Origin: Phlebopus portentosus
Taxonomy: Eukaryota; Basidiomycota; Agaricomycetes; Boletales; Boletinellaceae
DNA length: 64,000 nucleotides
Assembly (NCBI GenBank): GCA_037892935.1
Contig: JAYXKI010000001.1
Span: 4,402,001-4,466,000, forward strand
Direction: 5' to 3'
The position numbers were made by a program, and so were the translations under genes. The notes below the pieces were generated by a model. That model did no database searches and was not told the origin of the DNA. It was given only the letters and a program-made list of their open reading frames with translations. Positions 34,104 through 47,242 of the stretch are shown here, piece after piece; within the stretch, counting starts at the first letter, position 1; each line of letters starts with the position of its first letter.

Positions 34104-36683
34104 ATTAGATGGGGAGGGGTCGATCAGAAAGAGTTGATGAACTGAACATGAGGTAAAGAATATAACCGGACCTACTTATATATCAGGACGAGACAAATAC
34201 CGGCGGGGATTTGTGGACCGTTTGTGGCACACCGCCGGGCAAAGATCTGACGATACCGGTGACGTCGGAGCCAGGCAGCCAACCACCGTTCTCCTCGGTA
34301 ATCTTACTTACTCACCCGATAAAATTACATCACGTGGTCTACTCATCCTCGAACGTGACGGCACGTTGATTCCTCAGCCCTTCCGCTTGGACAGTTCAAA
34401 GTTGGCTCGAGCTGACTACTCGTCGAGATTTACGCAGCTTGCAAAGACGTTGCACTCAAATCGCAAAAGGCTGACAGAGCGCTGTGACTACTTTCCAGCA
34501 CGGAGTTCCTGATCCTATTATCGATCCTACACTCTCCTATTGTTTTCGTTTACTCGGCGTTACATTTGGTCGTACTATGGGCCGAGCCTTCTGCCGGTTA
34601 TGTCGTCTCAATTTTGTTCTGTTGATGGCTCCAAGTCGGGCAGCGCCGGGAGCGGGTTCACCGGGAGGTTGGCTTCGAATAACCGGTTGCACCTCTTTGA
34701 CTACCGTCTGGTATGTCAAGGATATCCGGTAGGGAACGGACTCGCCTCCGTTGGACCAAAGTGGACGTGGACATAACTGCGGTAATGCAACTACCAGCGA
34801 GGATATTGATGGCACCGCGGACTACGAGGTCAAGCCTTTGCTTGACCTGACTGAACCTGCAAGATTACACAAGGTGAATTCAATCTTACTTCGCACAGGG
34901 GGCAGAATTACGTTTCTGAGTCGCTTATAAATGAAACAGAATTGGAAAGCTCACCTCTGATTGGCTAGAGTCCAGTTCCGGATCAAATATTTTAGGATCC
35001 GAAATAGGGTTTTGCCCCTGTGAATTCCCTTTATTAAGTATTTCTCATTGCAAGAGAAATCGTTGCGACTTTGCAAACAGGGAAGTTCTTGACAGCTAGG
35101 CAGACGTTTTGCTTGTTATTGACAAATATTGACTGACATCTATCTTTGCGTGACCCTTTCCATTTCATCAATCTTCCTCTAGTGCATTGTACGAGATCTC
35201 TAATCTATTTGTCCGCTTAATTCGGAAAAAGCGCATGTTTCCGACTAAGGAAATCCTGGGAAGGTCTCGGCGTTAGTATTGTCTTTTTCATGAATTGCAC
35301 TGCACACTCCTTCAGATTCTCTCTGGCCGCACGTAGTGACTGTAGGTCTGACTTGGTCTGATTTACTTCACATATGTACGTACTTCTGCTAATTTACTTT
35401 TCTTATCTGGTTTGAGTCAGGTGTTTGCAGGTTTACCAGTGATAGCGTCTGTCACGGTACGATGGCCCCTTAAATGCGACGAGGAGAGGTTTTTAGCGAA
35501 GCGAAAGCATTCGGAGAGTACTAAGGCCTACTCTGTCAAGATGCGAAGACCTCATCGCAGTTGAGAAATAAATTATGATTAACTGATAGCTCCGAGATCG
35601 ACTTATCAACTTCCTCCTTAAGGACAGCTGTGTAGCATACTGATCCTTAATCCCTGCCCTTCAACCTTGCATCCTGCATGAGTATAGTACGGTTCATACT
35701 CGTGACCTCGGCCATCGGGTATGACTGATATGGCAATATTAATACTTTGTAAAGAAAAGTATCTTCTTACTTCATTCAATAGTCGCTATTAATTTGCAGC
35801 TTAACACAACACGAAACCTGCGGTCAGATATACTTACTATTCAGTCAGTAGCTATAGGAGGCAACGGAGCCGAGGCGGGGCTGGAACACTGGCTCAATGC
35901 GCCAAATCCTCATCTGCTTCAGGAAAATCCACCACCACGGTTCTCTTGTGCGCACTTAGAATAAACCTAAAGGTCTTGAAGAGAGCAAACACTTGCTTAT
36001 ACGTGTCTACGACACTGCTTTGAGTCTCGAAGGCACTGAGCTTGACCATACAGAATTGAACCACCGCGCAGTCCAAATTCTCGGCCTACCACGACTCTTC
36101 TGTGAGCTTGTACTGAGAAGAGTGATCAACGTTGTAGATCTCGTCACACTCTTTTCCTATCTACGTTTGCGGATTTCGTCTTTGGGATATAACTGACTGC
36201 GTGTAGGCGACCCGTCGAAGGGCTTTCCGGGGACAAAGACGATCAATCACATGCAATTAGAGCCGTTATACGAATGCATCGTAGAGCCTGATAAATGTCA
36301 ACGTGCCCAGATGTACACGGTCGACAGAATTATTGACGATTTTCCCGAGCTGCACTACGATATGCCTCCTGCCTCTCTGGATCTCATTTACGAAGGCCTT
36401 GCAGCCGCGTTTCTTATTTTCGTGGAGCTGCAAATTTCAGTCGCGAAGTAATTCAAGGATGTAGCGACTTAGGCTATGCAGGGCTCAATACATACTGAGC
36501 ATCAGATAACGAGGCATATAGATCCCTAGGGAATAGAATAGTTACATGCCAGTCCTACTCAGAATTACGGAGTTGAGCGAATATTATGCCGTCGTGGGAA
36601 CTAGTATCCCATACGGGAGTAGCTTACGTCCGAGGAATTCGGTTGGCTACCAAAACTCTAAACTAAACCTGCTCTCCACTTTC
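34104..36683. other. Gene-poor stretch; nothing recognised
   Basis: Holds the kinase promoter and the RNase Z promoter. Plus-strand open frames at 34213..34512, 35993..36196 and 36251..36451 do not join into a gene and show no domain. No repeats of note. Confidence 0.4.
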
Positions 36684-38325
36684 ATGCTCCTGCTCTTACG
36701 AGCACGCCCATCTCGTCTTCAGTCTAAGCTCTCTTCAAGCCTCTTTATAAGAAGTTCAAGTACTATTGTCTTTGAACACACCTGTCGGAGTGTTTTCAGA
36801 GAAAATAAGTTAAACAACTCTCGGAGAGACGGGGAGTCGGAGTCGATCGATTTGAGTCCGGTGAAGATGTCCCATACTATGGCGGTGACATTCTTAGGGA
36901 CGTCGAGTGGTGGAGGACCGAGCGATTCACGCTCTTGTTCGAGCCTTGCTCTGGATATTGTCGGTAATGGGGACTTATGGTGTAAACGTTTTGCTATGGA
37001 CTGCGTCAATTTGGTTGTGCTAACTGATGGTTGTGCTTGCAGTGGTCGACTGTGCGGAGGGTACGACACGACAGTTCATGCTGCAGCCTGAAAGGTACGG
37101 CCCGAGGCGACTGAAATCTTCACGAATCACCAAAATCTTTATTACGCACCTCCACTGTAAGTGCCTCTTCGAAATTTCTGACGATTTATGCGGTAATTTT
37201 TGGCAGTCGACCATTGCATGGGTATTATTACCCTCCTGGCCAACAGACTTCGTGGTGCAGCTGGCGCTTCACAGCCTCCGCGCTCGAAACCCGTGAGCTC
37301 ATGTATCAGTCTTGAAATAGCCTGCAATATTAATTGGATGGCTCTTAATTTACGTAGCCAGTGGTAGAGCTCTATGGTCCTGCTGGCCTACGCACCTTCG
37401 TACGAAACATCCTCAAGATGACTATGACGGACTTGACGGAAAGATATTGCGTCCATGAGCTGCTTACGCCGTCCGACACGTTGACTTCTTGTGATGAATT
37501 CGATATGCATCCTGGTGAAAGCGTCGGACGGAACATCATTTCTGTCTCGACTGGTCTATGGTTTGATCTTGCTGTGGAGGGTTCCATACAGATTGATGCG
37601 GCTCCTATCATGCATAGAGGTATTCGCGCTCTCGTCCCTAGATTCGTGAGTTGATGTGACTGATATACATTTCCCTTTAGCGCCTTGCATAGGCTACGTC
37701 TTTCGAGAAATGGATCATCTCAAGCGGAAAGTTGTCATACTCGGTGATACATGCGATGCATCTCCAATTACAAACCTTGCACAGAACGCGTCTCTTCTTG
37801 TACACGAGGCGACTGATGCGTACATTCCGGTTGAAGTCGACCGGAATTTAAGAGGAGATAAGAAGACGCCCGAGTCAATCCAAGCGAAAACAGTGGCCAA
37901 AGGTCACTCTACTCCGGCTATAGCCGGCGCGTTTGCGAAAACGATAAACGCTGAGAGGCTTGTCTTGAATCACTTCAGTGCAAAGTACGTACTCATCGCA
38001 TGCAAACCGAAACGATTTGCATAGTGAAACTAACTGTTCCTGTTCAAGGTTTCCAGCCCCAATTCCACATCGACGCGATCGACGCAGGTTAGTAATGGGG
38101 GAAATTGAACGCCAAGCGTCTGCGGCTTGGGGTTTGGGCCGCGCACTTGCTGCAACTGACTTCATGCGCATCGATATACCCGGAGCACCTGTTGAATCAA
38201 GGTTCAAGGAGCCTTCTATGGACAGTGATTCTCTGGAGAGCACTCAGTATCAACAGCATGAGCTTCCCCACGTGTTTCATAGACCTGGTCCTGCACGGAA
38301 TGTGCTTAAGAGGAGGAAAACGTGA
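36684..38325 (+). CDS. RNase Z (tRNA 3' endonuclease), likely dual mitochondrial/nuclear
   Basis: Zinc-dependent endonuclease that removes the 3' trailer of precursor tRNAs. Exons: 36684..36963, 37042..37156, 37207..37292, 37358..37619, 37681..37984 and 38049..38325. Metallo-beta-lactamase motifs: TFLGTSSGGG; motif II THLHFDHCMG (interrupted by the intron between LH and DH); HEAT; ILGDTCD; GHSTP; and LNHFSAKF. The first ATG at 36684 gives an N-terminus rich in Arg, Ser and Leu with no early acidic residues (MLLLLRARPSRLQSKLSSSL), like a mitochondrial presequence. An in-frame second ATG at 36867 (MSHTMAVTFLGTSSG) would start exactly at the catalytic domain. One gene making both forms is common in fungi. 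It is the short, single-domain type by length, about 440 residues. The gene converges on the unknown gene at 38455 with 129 bases between them. Confidence 0.88.
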
Positions 38326-38454
38326 GGACTCGTGTTGAAAGGTTTGTTAATACAAGAAATATTGTACATGGCTTGCTGATATATATACAATGTCCTTTAG
38401 TGTTTTTTTTATTTGTCCTCGTAGAGTATCCGGTATTCGAGAACTGCGGTCGCT

Positions 38455-40090
38455 TCACCGTGTTTTATGAAAATCGTTGCGAGCGGGTACATGACTTCGG
38501 ATTCCTAGTTCCCTGGCGCTATGTAAGTGCGATACAGACACTTGGACCATTGGTGCTTCCAGTTCCTGATACCGACCCGCGCAGAACTTCGAGCGAAATG
38601 AGACTTTGGCCTCCAGGCGAAATATGCGAGTCTCGCGCGTCTCGAAGAGCTTCGCAGGGATGGGGATGCTGAACTGCTTCAGGCGTAGGGGGACGAGCTC
38701 ACATACTGACTCGGTCCATTCGGATGTTGATATTTGTGTCTTTTTGTCCTTCTCTGAATGCACTTCGTCTTGAAACGCAGCCTTCGCCCGTACCGGCATA
38801 TCAGCCATCCCGTCCTCTTTAGCTCGTCCTAAAGATCCCAGATCGATCCTCTTTTGTTTCCTATTGAACGGATCGTTGTCGGGACGAAGCCGAGGTTCCT
38901 GGTAGTGCAGGGTGAACTCTGGTTCTTCCTCGTGCTCGACTCCACGAATTGGCGCACCGACGAAGGAACGGATGTAAATCTCGGCGTGGTGGTTGTATGT
39001 TTCATGGAGCAAATCGCTGAACTCGAGACGGCCTGTTACTTTGAGGTACTCCCTACAGAGCCGGAATCAGAAAGGCCTGATGAGAAATGGAGGAAAAATG
39101 AACGAACCCGTTTTCTACATCCCAAAACGTTACGTGGTCTTGACGAGGCTTGATGTTCAGCGACACGCGACGGACGTTCGGATCTGCTTTACTCAGACAA
39201 TTCGACCCAATTTGCTGGTTTATAGATCCTGAAAAGCGTCCCCACACTGACGGAACGGGATCGAAGTAATCTGCGGAAGATACGGATCCGGACCAGGAAC
39301 TGTCATCTCCAACTATTTCAGACGGAGAAACAGCTCGAGAGCTCGCGTCCTCGACGTGTATGGTTATGTGAGGACTTTCGTCCGAGTCGTGTTCGATGTC
39401 GCAGAACTCGTCTTCTAGCACCAGTTCGGTATTTACTGCTCGAAGTGGGGGCCGGGAACCAGTCGAAGCATTCTCAAGTTTACCTTCTTCTCCTTTGAGA
39501 GACTCCTTATCCAGTTCACCATTCTTCAACGTCGCGCCGGTACTTTCGGTGGTCTTCTGCTGGGGCTCTACGAGTGTACCCGACGCATTGACCTTCGACA
39601 CGGATGTTACCGCCTGTCGGCCGCTTCTACTTCCAAGACTCGATGAGGCCCCCTTCTGGCGGGCCTCTTCTGCTGCATAATTCGCACTAAGCTTCCCGTC
39701 TCCAACCCGACCTCCGACCTCTGATGTGGACACGGCGCCATGAATCGCATTCGACCTCTTATGCGTTCTCTTGCTCTTGAATTTAGCATCGATGTGCGAC
39801 TGACTCGTTGCAGATGAGGCTACAGACGATGGTGACGAACGCGAGACCCCGGTTGTGAAGACTCGTTTCGTTGATTTGTGTGCTGGCGCGGCCTTCCAGA
39901 GCCCTTCAGCGGAGTATTGCCTTTGAAATATGGGCTTGGACTTTGTCTTCGACTTGGAACTGAAGATAGAATCGGAGGGCTTGATAGTTTCAGTAGAATC
40001 TTTACGCTTTGGTATCTGGATGCACGCTGCAGGAGCGGTGATGGTGGAGGTTGTGGCGGGTTTTTCGGCAACAGAGGGAGACGTCGTCAT
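38455..40090 (-). CDS. Unknown Ser/Lys-rich protein
   Basis: Two exons, 40090..39108 and 39052..38455, joined in phase as VENG/EYLKVTGRLEF. The N-terminal two thirds are low-complexity, Ser/Thr/Lys-rich with basic clusters (KSKSKTKSKPIFQRQ, KSKRTHKRSN) and an acidic stretch (LVLEDEFCDIEHDSDESP). The C-terminal third looks folded: VTFWDVENGEYLKV, LLHETYNHHAEIYIRSF, EFTLHYQEPRLRPDNDPFN, LVPLRLKQFSIPIPAKLF. I do not recognise a family. Possibly nuclear from the basic clusters, but this is a guess. About 525 residues. Confidence 0.72.
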
Positions 40091-40411
40091 TGGTAGTGTG
40101 AGCTATGTCGTAGGTTCTTTGCAAAGTGATGGAAGTGGTCGTTTTATATCAAGTGTGAGTGTGGTGGCTTCTATTGGTTACGAATCTGCTTGAGGCCAAG
40201 GGTGGCCTGTAAATATTAACCGAGCCTGATAAAGCTGGTCTATGATCTGCGCTTTGACAGGCGGGCCTTAGCAATGTCTCTTAAGCAATTCATGACCAGA
40301 AAGCGAAAATACATGATATTATTGACTCATCAGAAAAAAACAAAAACAAAACCAAATAATATTCAATGCGACTCCAACTCGAAAATAAAACAACTCTTCT
40401 TCAACTAATAA
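40091..40411. other. Short intergenic segment
   Basis: Promoter side of the unknown gene and terminator side of the BRCT gene; A-rich around 40330. Nothing else seen. Confidence 0.4.
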
Positions 40412-43400
40412 TCAGTTCCTATCTAGTCGATGCGGAGTAGTGTCCCAGTCCATTCTCTGCGTCAGAATCCCTACAAGAATGAATTCGGGCACGTAAATAT
40501 GAAAACCCTCGTCTTTGAGTGGACCAGTGACCGAGTTATCGGCCTCAGTGGATACGACATGTCTGTCTTCATGGCCACTCAAGATGCGCACAGTCGGGTT
40601 TTGTTGCACGACCTGAGCACAGTAAATATCAGCAGTTGTATCAAAAAAGTGCCGCTACGTGGAAGAAGACTGGACCAACCTTGCCTCCGGCAGAGTGAAT
40701 GATATTCTTGTACGTTGTGAACTTCTCGTTGCGATGTAGACTCTTCGTGAAGTAGAAAGTATGTCCCTCCAGCAGCTTCATGACAGACGACTGGGCTCTA
40801 CGAAGAGCATCGACAAGCTTGAACTTGTATTTCTTCTCGCCTTCCGGGTCTTTCAAGAAGTACTTTTCAGGCGCTGATCAGTACAGAGAACAGCATGAAA
40901 TACTCGTAAGTGAAATTTAAGACTGCTGCGATGAGTAACTTACGCAGAATTCGTTTCGCTTTGACTGACTCTGCAGCCCAAGTTTCTGTGACAATTGAAC
41001 GGGCTGTCGCCATCGCGCACAGAAACTTTTCAGTGCGTCCGATACTATTTGCCAGGAGGAGATTGCATTCCGTTGGCTTCTTTGCCTCTTGTACACCAAG
41101 TTGACGGAGACCCTGCGAAATGGACGATTGGAATGGTTGCACACTTTCATAAACCATCGTAACATACCTTAAGTATCTGGTCACTTAGCATAACCTGTGT
41201 CGTCATCAGACGAATGTCGGAACTATCCCATGTGTCCCCGTCTGACTCATTCTCCGAAACTCGAGCTTCTTCTTCCTCGTCGTCTAAGATTAGCGTGGAT
41301 ATTCGTGCCTTCTTTGACTTCTTCCCCGTATCTCCAACGTTCCTTTCATTCCCAACTTCCCCACTCTTCCGCTTCTTTTTGTTCCTGGCATCCGCATTTT
41401 CCGCATCACTTTCCGGTTCAAAGGCGCTCGAGCGTCTCTTTCGGCTCTCATCATGCTTTGATTGGTCCGTGCTTGACCTGGCCTTCGCCTTCTCTGAGCC
41501 GTCCTCCCAAGCACCACGGAACCGGCCTGAACGCTTTTCCTTCTCAAATTTAATGATGTCCAGCGCATTCTCGTGGAGCTTGGCACTGGCCTTAGAAGCC
41601 GCCTGTCTTTTGGACGGTGTGCGCTGAAGGAACGTTGAGGAGATGATGGGGTTGGGCTGCGATGACCTGCGAACAGCATCACTGGAGAAATGACTCGATC
41701 GCGATGGAGATTCTTCAGCAGGAGAATCGTCTTCCCGCTCCTGCCGATCTTGAGGTGTGCGCGGAGCCGGTCGCGCACGTTTCGGTGTAGCATAGACTGC
41801 CGGTTCGTCTGCAGCTGCAGCAGTCATCGAATGCGTCCGACTCATTTGCGACGACTTCCGCGGCGAAGGGATCTCTACGTAAACGTTCTTTCCTGGTGTT
41901 GGGCCTGGCAGTGAAGTCTGGTAACGCAACGGAGTCCTTGGCTCCTGTTCAGTGATGCGGTGCTTTGATGGGCCTGGTCTAGCTGTGTTTCGGGATTGCT
42001 TTGATTTCCTAGGCGCTACATGGTCTTCTTCTTCCTCTTCTTCAGACTCAGTAGCACGAGATCTCCGCTTGCTTGATTTCTCCTTGTTCATGGATTGCTG
42101 AAAGGCTGGTTTGTTAGCCGATCTGATAGGTGATAACCCCTCATCTGACGAAGCAAACTCGTCATCGTTTAGAGCGTCCAAAGCTGATTGATACTTCTTG
42201 GGAGAAGTCTTCGATAACCGCCCCTGTCCAGAGTCTAGCTTATTGGATCTTCCTAAGCGCCGCGGTGGAGGCTCGTTGTCACTTTCCTCCTCGCTCTGAC
42301 TCGCCTTCGACTTGGCAGCGGACCTTGTAGGTGAAGTTTTGCTAGATGCTGTCACTGGTCGAATGGATCTGCCTATCCTGCGCGGCATGTCATCTTCCTC
42401 CTCGCTTTCTACATCCGACCTTGCGCGGGATCTCGCAAGACGTTTCGTAGGGGAGATAATTCCTCTCCGTAGCGTTGGCTGATCATCCGGTACGTATTCG
42501 CCACTCTCCCTCTTCCGCTTCACAGGTCTGCCTCGCGTCCTCGGAGGCTGAGAGTCCTCCTCTTCGTTTGCTTGTTCCTTTTCCTCTACTTCCCGTTGTT
42601 CTTCTTGCTGAGCATTTAAACGAGCGGCTGCAGGCTTCAGAGCGTTCGCTCGGCTTTCTTCTTGGCTTCGGGATGCTCGTCCTGCAGTCGGGCGTGTTGG
42701 GCTCGTTTTCGGGGCATTCCATATCCGAGGACTTCCACTGCTGCTGGCAAGATGCTTCGCTGCGTTCTTCACCTCACTCATTTGTTCTGCTGAGGCCTGC
42801 TTTTTTACTACAGCCACCGCCGCTTCTAGGCTGACTCGCTCAATCTCAGTAAGCTCTTCATCCGTCAAAGGTGCAATATGCCGTCTGCACACAAGGTCAC
42901 CGAAGTTGACACCGGGAGGGAAGCTAACATATTTCTCTTGAGCGGGTGTGATGAGCGTCCATGATGCAAAACAGTCTTCTAGCCACGTGTGATTTACGAT
43001 AGGTATATTCCACTCGCGCGCCTTTGTTGATTTTTCGCCTTTAATGCTTGCAATACGTCGGTTCTGATTAAGCATAAATACTATGAAAAGAAAGAATAGA
43101 CTTACTATGCAGCAACAACGACTGTATTCTGAGCAGTCATTTGAGGTGTAAACGACCCACCCATGAGCTCAATAAGTTTCTTTAGATATCGACGCGCGTC
43201 GCCTTCGTAGTTCGTAGCTGTTACTTTGTGATTCTCGAATCCGTGGAGTGGAGGGAGAGGCGACGGGAAATGTAAAAGCTGATCTAGCGGAGATGCCACG
43301 ATGCTGGATTGCTGGACACCAAAAAGCCACGAAAGAGTTCCGACTGTCTTGTTTGCACGCACAGCCTATTGGTAGGATGTGAGTCAAACATCAACGAGCT

Positions 43401-44440
43401 GATAATGGTAAATGGTGTTCACCTTCACAAATGCCATGCCTACACGATGTAATGTAATATAGACATCGGCACTATCAACATCCGCAACTTCGTCGCCGCT
43501 CAGCTGCACTATCACTCCTCCTGAGCGCTTTACGGATGCTTCTACGGCTTCACGACGCCCATCTGCAAGATTCAATGTCGAACTGAGCAATATCCTTTTG
43601 CCATGCCAAATGTTTCTATCCGATCGGACTTGAGCTGTGATCTTGTCCGCTGATTCCTCTTCGAGAACTGAAGCTTTCACGAGCGCCTTCGTAGATGGAT
43701 CAAGCCGAGCTTTACTGAGAGCGTAGTTCGTACGAAGCAGAGGAGGATCCGGCCATAAATACGGATCTTCTGGTAATCGAACTAGAAGCTTGAAGCAATC
43801 GTCAAACCAATGCGGTAAGACAACCTTTACGCGAGTCGCGGTCGCGTAGTGCATTGCAGTAAGGTATTTATCAGAGTCCGGTCGAGCCGCTAGGACATGC
43901 GTACAGTCGCGAGTGTATCCTTCGCGGAACAGACCACCGAGGGCGTTGATTCCGGCTGCGATGACCTCTGTGTCGCATGGCTCGAGCTACGATATTTACA
44001 TCAGTCGTGGGTACCACCGAAAGTGAGATCTATCACATACGTCCGCCACACAAGCCACAACGCCCGAGAATATCATAATAGGGTCCGCGGAGAAGTATTT
44101 GGGTCTGAGATCCGTCAGATGGCTGAGAGTGGCTCAGGTCATTGCAATGACTCACTCTTGTAGTTTCCCTTGCACAATACTTCGGTCGACCCATTCGTCC
44201 TTTGCGAGCAGTAAGACGGATGATGTTGTAGATGGAGATCGACGAACTCACAGTGATTATCTGGACGCCCTTTGACACCAGTTCCCCACCATCAAATTGC
44301 AACGTGTTAGATATGACATGCGTTGCGTCAGGAAAGTCGACCAAGGTCGCTCCGTTAGCATCGAGCAATTTTGAGAGCTCGATCTGGCGCTGAGGAGCTA
44401 AAGTCGGTGAAATGGAGTATCTGACCCCATTGAAGAGCAT
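40412..44440 (-). CDS. Multi-BRCT DNA-damage-response protein, Rtt107/Brc1-like
   Basis: Scaffold that binds phosphorylated chromatin or repair proteins at stalled forks, by family. Many exons; the largest (43075..41147 region) holds about 500 disordered residues. BRCT-type signatures: an N-terminal unit (MLFNGVRYSISPTL ... GATLVDFPDATHVISN); a second with ACVADLEPCDTEVIAAGINA; VVLPHWFDDCFKLLVRLPED (Trp and Cys of a BRCT end); DRNIWHGKRILLSSTL; a fourth ending IPIVNHTWLEDCFASW; and a C-terminal pair (VTETWAAESVKAKRIL; HIYVPEFILVGILTQ). The middle region is rich in SEEE, PTR and basic stretches (RGRPVKRKRESGEY) and contains many SQ/SP sites, fitting regulation by checkpoint kinases. Start at 44440 gives the usual short lead into the first BRCT. 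Around 1,200 residues in total. The order 4 BRCT - linker - 2 BRCT is that of Brc1/Rtt107; PTIP is the animal counterpart. Exon edges at both ends are approximate. Confidence 0.82.
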
Positions 44441-44657
44441 TGGAACTATAAAATGGAAGTTGATGAGAACGTTAGACACGATCATACAATACAATGCGCG
44501 ATGCGTAACATACACATCCATTGGCACGTGACGTGACTGTGACGTGATAATTTTGACTAAGTAAACAAAGATTCTCCAAATGCTCGTATTCAATTTGGTT
44601 GAAGGAAATGCAAAAATTTTCAACTAAAAAGACCAATACCTCTCGGGACAAAATAGA

Positions 44658-44760
44658 TACGCCGAACGGGAGTCGAACCCGTGCCGCTTGCTTTCAGGCT
44701 TACATAAGGCCGATTACTTTCGGTGGAAGGCAAGCATGATAACCGCTTCACCATCGGCGT
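44658..44760 (-). tRNA. tRNA-Gly(UCC) with a 31-nt intron
   Basis: Read on the minus strand. The acceptor stem is seven perfect pairs (ACGCCGA with TCGGCGT); the D-arm contains GCGGTTAT; the anticodon stem is CTTGC/GCAAG with loop CTTCCA before the intron, so the anticodon is TCC; the T-arm is ACGGG-TTCGACT-CCCGT; the discriminator base is A at 44658. An extra 31 nt sits after position 37, the canonical place for a nuclear tRNA intron. Without it the tRNA is 72 nt. A TTTT run follows within about ten bases, as expected for Pol III termination. It lies 217 bases upstream of the BRCT gene start. Confidence 0.92.
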
Positions 44761-45326
44761 AGATATAAGCGTACCTTCCGATAAACATATGACTCGCCGC
44801 ACACACCGCCACTAGTACTACCCGAAATTCGTTTTGCTTTTTGTTCTTTGCAACAAAGCTCATGGATTTATATGTTTTGCAATAAACTTTATGAGTGAAC
44901 TCACGTGCAGATCTTTCCCTCTCTCACGGACAGTGACAAGTGCGACTGATGCAGACTTGTTCCTGTCCCTGAGATCAGCTTGAGACACATCCGCTTGCTA
45001 CATGAACTGTACGCATAAGCCTTTGAGTACATTCTCGATGTGGTTCGTCACTTGTAGACATGAAACATTCGGGTATTCGATGTGCTCAGGAGGCGTGTTG
45101 TGACAGATGATAGGCCCTTCATCTGCATTCGCTGTGCTCGTCTTGTTAGGAGCCGACTTCCTAGTCTTTCAGTTCCGGTATTACTGCAGCTGACTTGGTG
45201 TTCAGCTTAGTTTTTCCGATCGCATAACCTGTCTGTTCAAATGGTAGGAACCGCTCTGGATGTTGTTGTCTGATACACCTTCGTTCCGTTCGCTTCGCTA
45301 ACGGTCTCTACTGTCGTTACTCCCTG
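44761..45326. other. Intergenic; nothing recognised
   Basis: Between the tRNA and the third GMC copy. No open frame or structure of note. Confidence 0.4.
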
Positions 45327-47242
45327 ATGATGCTCTTCCAAAGCTTACTTGTTCTCTTTCTCTTCCCCATCCTCACTACGGTTTCTGGTACTCCAACGTT
45401 GTTCAGACGCATGTCGGGCGTAACATATAGCGCCAGCAAAAGGAAAGGTCGCACATTTGACTATGTCGTTGTCGGCGCTGGATTAGCTGTAGTTACCGTC
45501 TCTGTGCGTCTTTCTAGAGATAAGTCAGAGACCATACTGTTGATCAAAGTAGGAAATGATGACACGAAATTGGAGGACAGAGTTGGGAAAGACATCATTG
45601 GGGCCGTAATCGAAACTTCTTTAGTAGTGTACCGATTTTTCGTTACTCGGGCTCGTACTGCAGCGGAAAGACGCTTGGAGGAAGCACTTCGATCAGCGGA
45701 ACTGCTTTGGACGAGGAGGGGAATGACTCGGAAAGAGCAGTATGGCACTATTTCAAATCTCCAGATGGTGACAATTCCGACTGAAATTTTGATTTTCTCT
45801 TTTACTGCATGAAGAAGGTCTGATTACTTGATTGCGTAGCAGAATTCTTTTTCTCACACAATCATTTGCAGGCCGAAGGATTTCCGAGACCGAACGAACA
45901 ACGGGCAGAAGGTGCAAAGAGCAACAATACATGCCATGGTTCATCTGGTCGGGTACAAGTTACTTATCAACTTCAATCTACGGCGGCCCACATGAACCAG
46001 TGTTCGAACGTCTCTGCGATACAAAATATTACGGATATCGGCCTTTGTCTGTCAAGATATAAATGGAAGCAACGCCAACTGCGTCAGCGTATCTGATTCT
46101 AGCGGAGGAGAAGGAGGAATTGGATCACGTTTTGTAGGACATCAAGTTATGAGAGTGTTGGCCAATATTAATGGGACATCACTTGAAGTCACAGCTACAG
46201 ACGCACAGTTTAGGAGGTCGGATGATTCGGGCAAATGCCATACCGCTTATGCCCGCAAAGAAGTCCTCTCGCTACCGGAGCCATCGGTACACCTCAACTC
46301 TTGCGGAAATTTTGGATCAATTGTGGACTGAAATCAAAATGAACCTCCCGACGGTGGGCCGGAACTTACAGGAGCAAACAACGAACTCAACCGGTCACTC
46401 CGCACAATCTACGTTTAACAGAGATGGCCACGGTCCCTCGGATGGCATTGCCGAAGGAGCTAATCTCTGAAAAATGGTGGATCGAACGGCAGTGTTACCA
46501 CTGAACAGACGGGAAACATAACCATGTCCAAGTATACACAACCTACTCAGAGCCAGGTGAAAAATTCTTTGAGCGCCAAAGCGATTTCGGTGATTTTTGA
46601 AATCCAATCGAGTCAATAATAGTGGTATGTCTGTTCTAAATTTCGTGCTCAAGGAAGTCGTTTATTGATATTGTGATTTGCTACTTCTATCAAGCTCCAG
46701 TCGTTGAGCTTTTTTTTTACAGTAATTCAAGGCATCTCGCGGCGATCGGTATCGACATGTGGCACTTGCTTCCTTTCAGCCGTGGGCACGTCAAGATAAA
46801 CTCCGCAAGCGTCTTTACGAAGCGGCAAGTTGCCGTCGTCTGGTTCAATATTGATTAAGATCTGCAAATACAAACTGCCGGTGCCCGACTTACGAGAAGA
46901 GTTCTAATAACACCGCGTTCAATTCTATTTCTTCCGGTGAGACTCTTCTGGGAACAAGTGTCGTTTCGGATAATGGGGTTGGCAGCAGCGATGAGAACTG
47001 GTGATCCTGGATACTGGCTTCTGTTCCAAAGGGTTTTAAGGCTGTTTCTCATCCGATCGGTACTACTGCTGTGATGCGGCGTGGTCTGGGCGGAGTTGCT
47101 GATTCGAAACTCTGTGTTTATGATACATACAAACTTCGGGTAGTCGATACGAGTGTCCTTCCACTGCAGATTTCGGCCCACATGAGTAACCTCGTATGGA
47201 ATCGCTGTAAAGGCCGCTGACATCATAAAATCCGGTGCATAG
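45327..47242 (+). pseudogene. Decayed GMC oxidoreductase (copy 3)
   Basis: Starts well: a hydrophobic signal peptide (LFQSLLVLFLFPILTT), MSGVTYSASKRKGRTFDYVV and then VGAGLAVVTVSVRL, where the Rossmann glycines (GGGTAGTT in copy 2) are partly lost. Later blocks are frame-broken: the GGSSSING equivalent (about 45680), a GGPHEPVF block (about 45990), GHQVMRVLANINGTS (about 46140), TVGRNLQEQTTNSTGHSA (about 46352), two adjacent stops after FEIQSSQ (about 46600), IGIDMWHLLPFSRGHVKI (about 46750) with a stop after WFNID, and the C-terminus SHPIGTTAVMRRGLGG to IIKSGA (about 47050-47240). Numerous stops and shifts on both sides make this a clear pseudogene. It lacks the one-base gap that copies 1 and 2 share after NHQVT. 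Confidence 0.88.
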
